NCBI GenBank assembly: GCA_018268955.1
Contig: JAFDVO010000017.1
Location: 198,234 to 262,233 of the forward strand
DNA from: Acidobacteriota bacterium
GTDB lineage: Bacteria > Acidobacteriota > Vicinamibacteria > Vicinamibacterales > CAVVIG01
Reading direction: 5' to 3'
DNA length: 64,000 bases
A model generated the notes under the pieces. It saw nothing but the letters and a program-made list of their open reading frames with translations, searched no databases and was not told the origin of the DNA. Shown piece after piece: positions 11,501 to 23,500 of the stretch. Both the position numbers and the translations under genes were made by a program. Each line of letters starts with the position of its first letter. The stretch's first letter is position 1.

Positions 11501-14500
11501 GAGTTCAACTGCATGGACGGCGCGAGTGCTGTGGGCGTGGCCGAGCAGCGCGCCGACGCGAGCGGCAACTACCAGTTCGACTACGTGCTGCGCGCGCCAG
11601 CCATGAACGTGAAGCTGGTGGCGCTGGATGAGGAGAGCGGCGACGCGCGACCGGTCCGGTTCGTCCTTGCCCGCGACAACCAGCGGATGAACGTCGACGT
11701 CGTGTTCATCGGCCGCGGTGGCATCACGGGCCGCGTCTACGCCGAAGACGGGCGCACGCTCCTGCCCGGCACGGCGCTGCGTGCCACGAGCACCACCGAC
11801 CAGAGCCAGTACGCGGCGACGACCGATGCGAACGGTCGCTATACGTTCTCCGCCGTCCCGGTCGGCAACGTCCTCATCGAAGCCGTGAACGTCGAGCGGG
11901 TCGCCTCGGTGTTCGTCAGCGAGACCGTACCGTTCGCCGGAGCGGTCGTGACGCGCGACCTCACGCTGCTCGACGTCTCGCCCGCCTCGCCGATTACGCG
12001 TGGTTCGATCACCGGACGCGTGGTCCGCGCCGACGGCGTCACCGGCGTGGCGAACCTGCCGGTCATTGCGTACTACACGACACGATCCCAGGCCGGCGTG
12101 CCATGCGCACCGCCGCCCGGCGGTACGCAGGAACCGGCTGAGTGCGCCATCGACGTGGTCTCCACGGACGCGCAGGGGCGCTTCGTGCTGAACGGCCTGC
12201 CCTCCGGCTCGATTCGACTCAACACGTTCGACCAGACCTACCTGCAGGAGGGGACGGTCCGGGTCAGCCTGCAGCCGAACCAGACGCTGGACGTCTCGGT
12301 CCTCCTCGGCGGCGGCTACGGCGCGGTTCACGGTGTCGTCCTCGACGCGTCGCGACGTCCTGTGCCGGATGCCGTCATCGGCGGCGGCGCCACGCTCGTC
12401 AACGCGGGGCCGGACGGCAGCTTCACGCTGACCGACATCCCGGTCGGGCGCACGAGGCTCGTGGCGGTCAGCAATGCGCTGCAGTCGCAGGGCGAGGCCT
12501 CCGTCGACATCGTGCAGAACGGCGAGACGGTCAACACGACCATCGTGCTGGATCCGATCGGCTCGGTCGCCGGCATCGTCCGTGACCACGACGGCGTCCC
12601 GCAGGCCGGCATCAAGGTGTGGGTCTTCCGGGACTGCTACGACGAGCAACTGCAGCCGAGCATCTGCATCAACGGCCAGGCGACAAGCGATGCGCAGGGC
12701 GCGTATCGGATCGACAAGCTCGGGATCGGCCAATACACGCTGTCGGCATTCCGTGCCGACCTGAAGGACGGCAACGTCTTCCCGATCGCGATCAGGTACG
12801 AGCGTCAGGTCCTGGTCAGCGACATCACGTTCCGCGGCGGCACCGGCACCGTGACCGGCCGGGTGCTCCGCGCCAACAGCTGCCCGACGCCGCCGTGCGC
12901 CGATACTCCGTTGCCCGCACGCGTCTCGATCTCGGGCGATCGGCTCGTCGTCGCGGGCGGCCGTATCGGCGTGAAGTTCGAGTACGTCCAGAACTTCGAG
13001 GTGGTCGATAACGACCCGACGACGGGCGAGTACCACTTCAAGAGCGGCGTCTTCACCGGGCCGTTCACCCTCCGCGCCGCGGGGCAGTTCAGCCCTGAGC
13101 CTGTGGCGGCCGAAGGCACAATGCCCGGGCCCGGGCAGACGGTGACGGTGGACCTGCGCCTTCAGCCCACGAGCCGGCTCACCGGCACCGTGTTCGAGGC
13201 GGATGGCTTCACGCCGGTCACCAACCGCCAGGTCGCGCTCAAGTTCCAGTCGAACGCGGTCGTCGTCATCTGCCATGACGATGAGCAGACGGGCGATTCG
13301 GAGTGCCAGTCGATTCCGCAGGGCATCCAGGAAGCGTTTGCTGCGACCGATGCGAACGGGCAGTTCACCTTCCCGCTGGTGAACGCGGGTCCGTTCACCA
13401 TCACGGCCACTGACGCGACCACCGGACAGGTGGCCTCGATCAAGGGCACCGTGCGGCCGGGCGACACGGTCGACCTTCCGGTGCGCCTGCTGGCGCGTGC
13501 GCCCGTGACCGTGCGCGTGTTCCGCAGCAACGGGACGACCCCGGTGCTCAACGCGAACGTCACGGTGCAGGGGCTCGATTACCCGCGCGATACCCGCAAT
13601 GGCATCGCGACCAACGGCACCATTCAGTTCCAGGGGGGCGACGCGGTTGCCGAGGGGCAGTTCGTCGTCACCGCGATGGACGCGAACGGTTTCGCGGGCC
13701 GGAAGGCCGGCCGCGTCACGCCGACCGGCGGGCCGGTGACCGTCGACGTGTTCCTCTTCGATGCGACCGGGACCGTGAACGGTCAGGTGGTGAAGGCAGA
13801 CGGCAACGGTGCGTTGGTGCCGACGCCGAACGCAGAGGTGATCCTCTCGAACGCCTCGGGTCCGCTGGCCTATGCGCTCACTGACGCGCAGGGCGGTTTC
13901 TCCATTCCGTTGGTGCCCACTGGCCCCTTCACGATCGAGTCGTTCGATCCGGTGACTGCGGCTCGCGGTCGGGCAGACGGCACGGTGCTCGGCGGTCCAC
14001 AGCCGGTGTCGGTGACGGTCACGCTCGAGTCGCTCGGGTCGATCCGCGGTGTGGTCGTGCAGTCCGGATCGCGCGCACCGCTCAAGGGGTGGACCGTGCA
14101 GCTGTCACAGACGAGTGTGACCGGCCGCTCGCTTCCAGACCAGATCGCCCAGACCGGCGTCGACGGCAGCTTCGCGTTCCCGGGGGCAACCGTCGGGTCG
14201 TTCTCTCTCCGGGCGAGCCGCCGCGACGTCGTGGGCAGCGCCACCGCAAGCGGGCAGCTCTCGAGAGGCGGCCAGCTCGTCGACGTGCCAATGGTCGTCG
14301 ACATCGTTCGGCGTGTCACCGGCACGGTGCAGGGCATCGTGCTGAACCCGCAGGGGTCGCCCGCGCCGAACGCGCAGGTGGAGGTGTGCCCCTCGGGTGA
14401 GGCGTGCAAGGGCGCCGTCGCCGGTGCTGACGGTCGATTCTCGGTTGGCGATCTGCCGCTCGGCCGGTTCACCGTGCGCGCGAGTGCGCAGGTGACGGGC

Positions 14501-17500
14501 AACCCGAGCGTCGGCACCACCGGCGGGTCGCTGCTGTTCGAAGGCGACACGGCCAACGTCACGATCACGCTTCTCGGCCTGAGCTCCGTCCAGGGCACCG
14601 TCTACCAGATCGTGAACGGCGCACGCGTGCCGGCGCCGAACGCGACCGTGCGGCTCTCCGGGCAGCCCGGCAGCGGCTGCCCCTCCTACTGCCAGCAGGG
14701 AACCGACGGAAACGGGCAGTTCACGTTCATCAACGTTCCAGCCCAGACCTTCACCGTGACCGCCTCCAGCCTGACCGGCCAGCAGGGGTCGGTTGGCGAC
14801 GTGCTCGTGCCCGGGCAGGCACGGAGCGGCCTCGAGATCGTGCTCGCGCCCGCCGTGAACGTGGCGGGCCGCGCGCTGGTCGGAAGCGCTCCCGCCCGAG
14901 GCGTCATCGCCGATCTGTCGGTCAACAACGGCCACCTCTTCGCCGAGACGGCGGAAGACGGCACCTTCTCCTTCGACGGCATTGGGGCAGGCGCGTACAC
15001 GCTACGGCTCCAGGATCCTGTCGGCGGCGGCCTCGCCAGGCGGACCGGGACCGTGAACCTCACCGGGCCGGTCGTGCTCGGCGACATCACGCTCGACGAC
15101 GCGGCGCCAGCGGTCGCTTCGAGCGAGCCGGCCAACGGTGCGCTGAACGTCGGCCGTACGCCCACCCTGACCGTGACCTTCACCGAGCCGCTCGACGCGA
15201 CGACGGTGAATGCCACCACGGTGACGCTGGTGGGGCCGTCCGGGCCCGTGTCAGGGCAGGTCGATTCGCAGACCAACGACACCGTTGTCCGCTTCCGGCT
15301 GTTGCCCGGCGTGCAACTCGCTGATCAGGCACGCTACACCCTGCGTGTCACAGGCGTTCAGGATCGCGTCGGCCGCCCGCTCGCCGCTGACTACATCGCG
15401 ACCTTCACGACGGTCGACATCACGCCGCCAGCGGTGGCAGAGACGACGCCCATGTTCTCGGCGACCGGTGTGTCGGTCGACGCGGTCGTCCGCGTCCGGT
15501 TCTCCGAGATCGTCGACCCCTCGAAGTTCGTCGGCGCCCCGGTGACGCTCACGGGCCCGCAGGGTCCGGTGGCGGGACGTACGGACTTCCTCTTCAGCAA
15601 CAGCGTCGTCGTCTTCACGCCGAATGTCCCGCTCGCGGATACGGCGCACTACACCGTGACTGTGCAGCGGCCCACCGATCGTGCGGGCCTGCGTGCGGCA
15701 GCCGACACGACGTTCGCGTTCGACACGACCGACCGGACGCCACCGGTCATCCTGTCGCTCACGCTCGACGGAACCGGGACAGTCGTCCAGAACACGACCG
15801 CGCGCGTCCGTGCCACCGTCGCCGAAACCGACATCGCCGTCGTCGACTTCTTCCTGAACGACACGTTCGCGTTTGCCGCGCGCACGACGCCCTTCACGAT
15901 GGACTTCAAGGCGCTCGCCTCGCTGGCGGACGCGAATGGCGGCCGGATCAAGGTGTCGGCGATTGCGACCGACACGTCGGGGAACCGTGGCGTCGTCCCG
16001 GTCCAGGCCTTCCTCACGGTCGTTGCCGATCAGCCACCGTCCATTGCCATCACGCAGCCGCTGGGCACGTTGACGCCGGCTCCAGGAGAGCGGGTCAGCG
16101 TCACGGTCCGCGCCACGGACGATGTGGGTGTCGACCAGATCAGCTACTCGGCTCGCGGCAGCTTCGTCATCGACGCGGCGAGCGTGCCGGTCTCGCCGGC
16201 TTCGACGGACCGCACCCAGACCTTCGCGTTCAACGTGCCGGCCGATGCCGTACCCGGGTCACTCGTCACCATTCAGGCGACGGCACGCGACACGGCCGCC
16301 CAGTCCACGGCGGCCGCGGCCATCGCGCTGCGGGTGCGTGACAGCATCGCGCCGACCATCCAGATCACCGGCCTGTCCTCTGGCCAGCGCGTCGCACCAG
16401 GCACTCGCGTCACGGCGGTGGTCTCCGCGTCGGACACGAGCGGCATCGGTCGCATCGGCTTCGCCGTCAGCGGCGTGACCGTGTCGAGCGAGGAGCGGCT
16501 GGTCAGCCCGGCGCAGAGTCCGGTCGTCACGTCGTTCGAGTTCACCGTCCCCGCGAACGCCTCATCGTCTGACCGCGTCTTCGTCGACGCCTTTGCGATT
16601 GACGGTGCCGGCAATCGTGGCGACGCCGCTCGGCTGATCGTCCCGGTGGCCGATCGCCAGGCGCCGACGGTCACGCTGCGGACCAGCAGCGGGTCGCCGT
16701 CGATGACACCAGGCGCGAACGTGCAGGTCATCGCGCAGGCGACCGACGACCTCGCGGTGACCAGCATCCAGCTCACCGTGGCTGGCGCCTTCGATTTCAC
16801 CGAGACCAGGACCATCGCGGTGCCCGCCGCGGACGTCTCGGCCACGTTCAGCCTGGCCGTGCCGGGCACCGTCCAGGCCGGCAGCACCGCCACGGTGACC
16901 GCTCGCGCTACCGACGCCACCGGAAACGTCAGCACGCCGGTGTCGCTGACGCTGACGGCCCAGAACACGACGACGGTCTCGCTGCCGTCTTCCGTGCTGC
17001 TGCGTGCGGGTGACGACGCCGAGATGACTGTCACGCTCGGGACTCCGGCACCAGCAGGTGGCCTGCGCGTGGACCTCACGTCGAGAAACACCGGCATCGC
17101 CACCGTGCCGTCGTCGGTGACCTTCGCCCAGGGCGAGACGACGAGGTCGGTGACCGTGCACGCCGTCGCGGGCGGGTCGACGCAGATCGATGCGGCCGTT
17201 GGTGGCGTGGTGTCGGCGACGACGACCGTCACGGTGAGCGGCGGCGTGGTTCGCGGGGACGTTACGACCGCGGGCCCGAACGGGTTCGTGCCGGTCGCTG
17301 GCGCGCAGGTGACCGTCTTCCATAGCGGCACGCCGATCGTGACGACCACCGACGCGCAGGGCCGCTTCGTCGTGGAAGGGGTCCAGGGCTGGGGCTACAC
17401 CGGTCGGGGCTTCTCCGTGACGGCGAGTGACGGCTCCAGGCTGGACGCGGAAAGCTTCGAACTCGACACAGCTGGTGGGTCGGCGACGGTGAGCCTGAAC

Positions 17501-20500
17501 CTGCTCGACATGGGGCTCATCAAGGGCTCGGTCCTGCAGCCCGACGTGCAGACGCCGGCGGGTGCTGGCGCCCGAGTGGATCTGTTCGAGGCCGCATCGC
17601 CGAACGTCGTGATCGCCACGACCTTCACCGATGAGAGCGGCGCCTATCAGTTCCCGCTCGTCGCTCCCGGCCCGTACACGGTCGAAGCGTCGGACGCGAA
17701 CGGCAATCGTGGCCGTGCGTCGGCACAGGTGACGAGCGGCCTGGAGAGCGTCGTGCCTGTGGTCTACCTCGGTCGCAGCACGGTGATCGTGCGCGTGCTG
17801 AACGGTGTCGGTGCGACGGTCGGCGGCGCGCAGGTGCAACTGCAGTCGAGCAGCCTGTTCGGCAGCGCGGCGGCACGGACCGCTACGACCAACGCCACCG
17901 GTGAAGTGTCGTTCCCCGACGTGTTCGTCGGGTCGGTGTCGGCGACGGCGACGGATCCGTTCACCCTCCAGGGTGGCTCGGCTGCCGGTCAGGTCACGAC
18001 GGCTGGCCAGAGCGTCACGCTGACGGTCCAGTTCGCGCAGTACGGCAACCTCACCGGCACGATCCGTCGTCGAGACGGCGTGACGCCGGCGCCAGGCGCA
18101 CAGGTGACCGTCGACGTGGCGGGCCGCGGCCGGTTCAACGCGACGACGGACGGCACCGGCGTCTACCGATTCGAGTTCCTGCCGTTTGCGCCGTTCACGA
18201 TTACCGTGTTCGATCCGTCCACGCGCGGACGTGCGATCGACTCCGGAACGTTCGGCACCAGCGGCGAGACCGTGACCCGTAACGAGATCCTGCTGCCGCA
18301 GGGGGCGCTCCTCGTGACCGTCGTCGACGCGGATGGCGCTCCGGTTAATGGCGCGACGGTCAGCGCGACCACGCAGAGCAATGGCCTCACCGATGCCCTG
18401 CAGGGCGCGACCGGTGTCGTGAACGGAAATGGCGGGCAGGTGCTGCTGGACCGACTGCTTGCGGGCTCGTTCACCGTCCAGGTGAGTGCGCTTGGCCTCA
18501 ACGGGTCCGCGTCGGGCGTGCTCGCGGCCGACGAGGTCCGCGGTGTCACGGTGCAGCTCGAAGCCCGCGCCACGATTGCTGGCAGCGTCTTTGAGCCGGA
18601 CGGCGCCACGCCAGCGGTCGGCTTCGTGCGCGTCTACAACACGGTGAACTACCAGTCCGTGAATGCGACGCTCCAGGGCGGGAGCTTCAGCGTGCCGAAC
18701 CTGCGGCTCGGCACCTACCGCGTCGAGGCCTACGACGCCGCAAACCGGCTGCGCGCGATCGCCGAGTCCGTGGCGCTCACGGGCAACGCGCAGACCCAGC
18801 AGGTGACGCTGACCTTCATCGGCCTCGGCACGGTGCAGGGGCGCGTGCTGCACCCGAGCGGTGGTGACGTCGGCAACCTCACCGTGAACCTGCGAAGCCT
18901 CAACCCGCAGTTCGGTGGCTACGCGAGTGCCCAGACCGATGCGGCGGGCAACTACAGCATCGGCGGCATCCCGGTGGGCGCGGTGGCGGTGTCGTCGAGC
19001 AAGCCGGCGGAGCAACTGCTCGGCGAGGCGAGCGGCGCGATCACCCAGGACGCCCAGATCATCACGCTCGACATCCTGCTCGAAGCGAACGCGGTTGCAC
19101 TGCCGACGACGCTGAACGACGTGCAGGACTCGCAGTACGGCGTCGGCCAGAACGCCGGCCTCATCGGCGGTACCGGGTCGGTGTTCACGCGCGGTGGTGA
19201 GACGCTCACGCTGTCGTCCAACGGCACGAGCACCGCCTTCACGGGCGCCTCGTTCGGCACGCGCGAGGACGCGGGGCGCGAGATCGCCGTGCGCCAGTCG
19301 GGGCTCTTCGGCCTCAACGTCACGCGCAAGGTATTCGTGCCGCAGACCGGCTACTTCGCGCGCTACCTCGAAATCCTGCAGAACCCGACGGCTGCGCCGG
19401 TCACCGTTGACGTGAACCTCACATCGAAGCCCTACGGCCAGCGTGAGCCGTTCTGCTGTCTCTACAATGAGAACCAATACTGGGTCGCCGCAACGTCAAG
19501 TGGAGACACCACGATTGATGTGGCCGCACCCGGAAGCGCCGACAGGTGGCTGTCGCTCGGCGTGCGCACGCAGGACGCGTACTACGACTACTACAGCTCC
19601 GGCGTGCCACTCGGCTTCGCGTTCAGCGGGCCGGGTGCCGCGACGCCAGTGTCGACGGCGAGCTTCGCCGTCGAGCAGAGCGTGCCGGTGCTGCGGTACG
19701 GCTGGAACAGCGTGACGGTCCCGGCGAACGGAACGATCGCGCTGATGCACTTCGTCTCGGAGCAGGCGAGCGTGGACGCGGCCACGGCGTCTGCGGAGCG
19801 GCTGGCGCAACTTCCACCCGAGGCGCTCGACGGCCTCAGTGCGGCCGAGATTGCCGCAATCGCGAACTTCGCGGTGCCGGCCAACGGCGTCAGCGCGGTC
19901 GCGCCGATGCCGGGCGTGAACGGAGCGGTCAGCGGGCGCGTGGTCGAGGGCGATGGGCTCACGCCTGTGGCCGGCGCCGAGGTGACGTTCCGGAGCGCGA
20001 ACCGCATCCTGGCGCGCATCCGGAAGGCGACGAGCAACGCGAGCGGGCAGTTCTCGTTCAGCGGCGGGACCGGTGCGCCGGTGCCGCTCGACGGCTTCAC
20101 GCTCTCGGCGAAGTACCCGAACACGCAGTACACCTTCTCGCCGACGATCACCGCCGCGTTGTCCAATGCGCAGGCGTCGTTGACACGCGACGTGCCGTTC
20201 TCGACCAGCGGCATCCTCAAGGGGATCGTGCGCCGCCAGAACGGCCAGCCGGTCGCTGGTGCTCGCGTGGAGAACGTGTACTTCTCGACCGTGACGACCG
20301 GGGCTGACGGACGGTACTTCTTCGGCGGTGTGCCGGCCGGGACGCCTACGCTGCGCGGCACGGTCGATCATCCGCAGGGCACGGCGCTCAACATCCTGCC
20401 GCAGACGGTGGCGCTCGCTGCCGGCCAGGTGCGCGACGACGTGCTGCTGGTCGAGCCGACTGGTGCAGTGACCGGCACGGTGCGCGACGCGGATGGCAAC

Positions 20501-23500
20501 ATCCAGATCGGCCGTCCGATCACGCTCACGGCCACCTCCTTCTCCCGCTACACGACCAGTGACAGCGCGGGTCGCTTCACCTTCAGTGACGTGCCCGTGG
20601 GCACCTTCTCCGTGAGCAGCAGCGACCCGGTGAGCGGCTTCCCATCGACCCGGTCGGTGGCCGTGGCAGCTGACCAGACCGCGGACGGCAGTCTCGCCTA
20701 TGCAGGCAAGGCGGCGCTCACGGTGACGGTCACGCGTGCGACCGGCGCGCCGATCCAGGGCATGTCGGTCACCATCTCGGCACCGAACGTCAACACGCAG
20801 ACGCTGTCGACGAACGCGAGCGGCGTGGCCGGTCCGTTCAACGGGTTGCCGATCGGACTCACCTACACGGTTACCGCCGCGCACCCTGGCAACGCCGGCG
20901 TGATCAGGCGCTCCGCCTCCCTGCCGCTGACGACGGCGACGGCCAGCACGACGCTGACACTGCCGGCGTTCGGCACCGTGAGCGCGACGATTACGCGACC
21001 GAACGGGACGTTGCCGGGGAACGGCGTGAATGCTTACCTCGAGAACGTGCCTGGGAGCAGCCCGTCGCTCTACACCTACGGCACGACCGACGCCACGAGC
21101 CAGATCTCGTTCGGTGTCGTCCCGGCCGGCACGCCGTTCCGCATCCGCGCCTACCGGCCGCCCGCCTATCAGGGACAGCCGAGCTACTCACTGCTCACCG
21201 GTCCGTTCTCGATTGCGACGGACGGCCAGGCCCTCGCCGTGACCGCACGCACGCCGGCGCTTGCCTCGGTGCAGGTGACCGTCCAGAACAGCGCCGGCAC
21301 ACCGATCACCAACGCCCGGGTGGACGAGAAGGACGTGTACACGGGGAACTTCCAGAACCGCGGCGTGACCGACGCGAACGGCAGGCTGACGGTGGCCGAA
21401 GTGCCAGAAGGTGCCTTCCAGGTGCGCGCGTATCAGCCAGGAAGCAACGTGAACGTGCTCGAACTGGCTGCCGGCGACGTGGTCGCGGCGAATGACGGCA
21501 CGATTGTGCCGATCGTCGTGGCGGCTCGCAGCTACAGCGTGACCGTCTCCGGCACGATCACCGAGCACGACGGCGCGACGCCCCTCGGCAACGTCTACCT
21601 GCGACTCCTCCGAGGCGTGGACGGGGCAGAGGTGTCGCGTGCGTGCAACGGCGACCCGTACTACTGCTACACGAACAGCACGGCCGGCTCGCGAGGCGCC
21701 TTCAGCTTCGCGGCAGTCACCAGCACCGCCGCGGGCCTCGTGCTCGAGATCACGTCGCCTGCCGACTACACGAAGTACCTCGTCCCGATTGCACCGAACG
21801 CGGACGGCCCGGTGACGGTGAACTACGCGCTGCCGGTCTACACCGTGGCGATCCAGGGGCATGTGTACGCTGCGGATGGCACGACGCCGGTGCCGGGCGG
21901 CGTCGTCTATCCGTACACGTTCACCAACCGCGGTGGGTTCGGCACGTTCGTGGATCCGGACGGCTCGTTCCGGATCCCCTCGTCGGTGTATCCGGTCGAC
22001 GGTGTCCGGCTGGAGTTCAACCTGACCGGCCTCGACGGCGGCAGGTTCAGCGTCAACACCGTCCCGTTCACGCAGTCCGGGCAGACGGTCTCCACGGACA
22101 TCGTCCTGCCCACCGGCACCGTCAGCACCGTGCAGGGCACGGTGGTGGCCGGTGATGGGTCGACGCCGCTCGACAGCAGTCGGGTCGTGTTCAACTTCGG
22201 GACCGGGTCCTGTGCGACCGGCGACAACTGCTCGGTGACGACCGACGCGCAGGGCCGCTTCTCGTACCTGGCGGTGCTGCCCACCGACGGCCAGTTCACC
22301 GCGCGGGCACACAGCCCGAAGACCTACGCAATCGAGACGAGCCAGGCTGGAACGGCGGCCTCGCAGGGCGCCGTGGTGAACATCGGGGCACTCACGCTTC
22401 CGATCTCCGTGCTGTCCGGCTTCGCAACCAACGGCACGACCCAGCCGGTGCAGGACCTGGCGGTCTTCGTTCGGGACCAGGCGAACGTGACGACATGGGC
22501 GGACCGCTCCTCTGCGGGCACGTTCACGTTCTACGAACTGCCGGCGGGGGACTACCAGCTGACGGCGCAGAACACGGAGGCGGCCACCGAGGCCACCCTG
22601 CCCGTGGCCATGCCGACTGCGACGAGTGTGGTGGCCGGTGTGCAAGTGCAGTTGCCGATCGTCTCGACGGTGACCGTCACCGTCGACGGCGTCGACGGCT
22701 GGACGACCGATCAGGCGAGCGTGGCGCTCGTGCGGCCGGCCGGCACATTCGAACGGGTGCTGAGCGGGTCCAACATCGGCTTCGGTCGGTACCAGTTCGG
22801 ATCCGTGCCGATCGGCGATTACCAGGTCCAGGTGGCGCTCGAGGTGTGCGACGCGGACAACAACTGCGAGATCCGATATGCGGCCGCGTCCGCCACCGTG
22901 GTCGACGAGACGCCGGTCGACGTGCACCTCTCGTTCGCGACCTCCGCGCAGGCGGTCGTCTCGGTGCAGGATGGCTTCTCGCAGCCCATCGCGTCCGCTC
23001 TGGTACATGTGGCGGTGCAGTCGCTGGCCGCCACGGGGCCGCTGGGATCGTACGCGCGGGAGTTCGACCTCACGACTGACGCCCAGGGCTCGTTCGTGCT
23101 GCCGTACCTGCCGGACGGCCTGTTCACGGTGCGCGTGAGCGACGTGGACCATGGAACTGGTGCGGCCACTACCACCGCCTCGTCTGCCACTCCTGCCGTC
23201 GTCGAAGTGCAGCTTGGCGGACATGCGTTCGCGCTCGCACCGAACAACGGGTACTGGCTGGAGGGTGGAGGCACGCGGGATCGCAACTACGTTGTGAACG
23301 GCCGCGGGACGATCGTCGACACCTATCGTTGGGACGGCACCTCAGTCCTGGAGCAGGGAGCGTTCTACCGCGCGATGGACCTGTGGGTCGGCGGCAACGC
23401 GCTCTGCTGCCCGATCAGCGGGACCTACTCCGCCGATCGGAATGAGCTGTCGATCGGGCCGGCTGCACCGGCGTCGGTCCCAGGGCTCGTCGCCACCAGG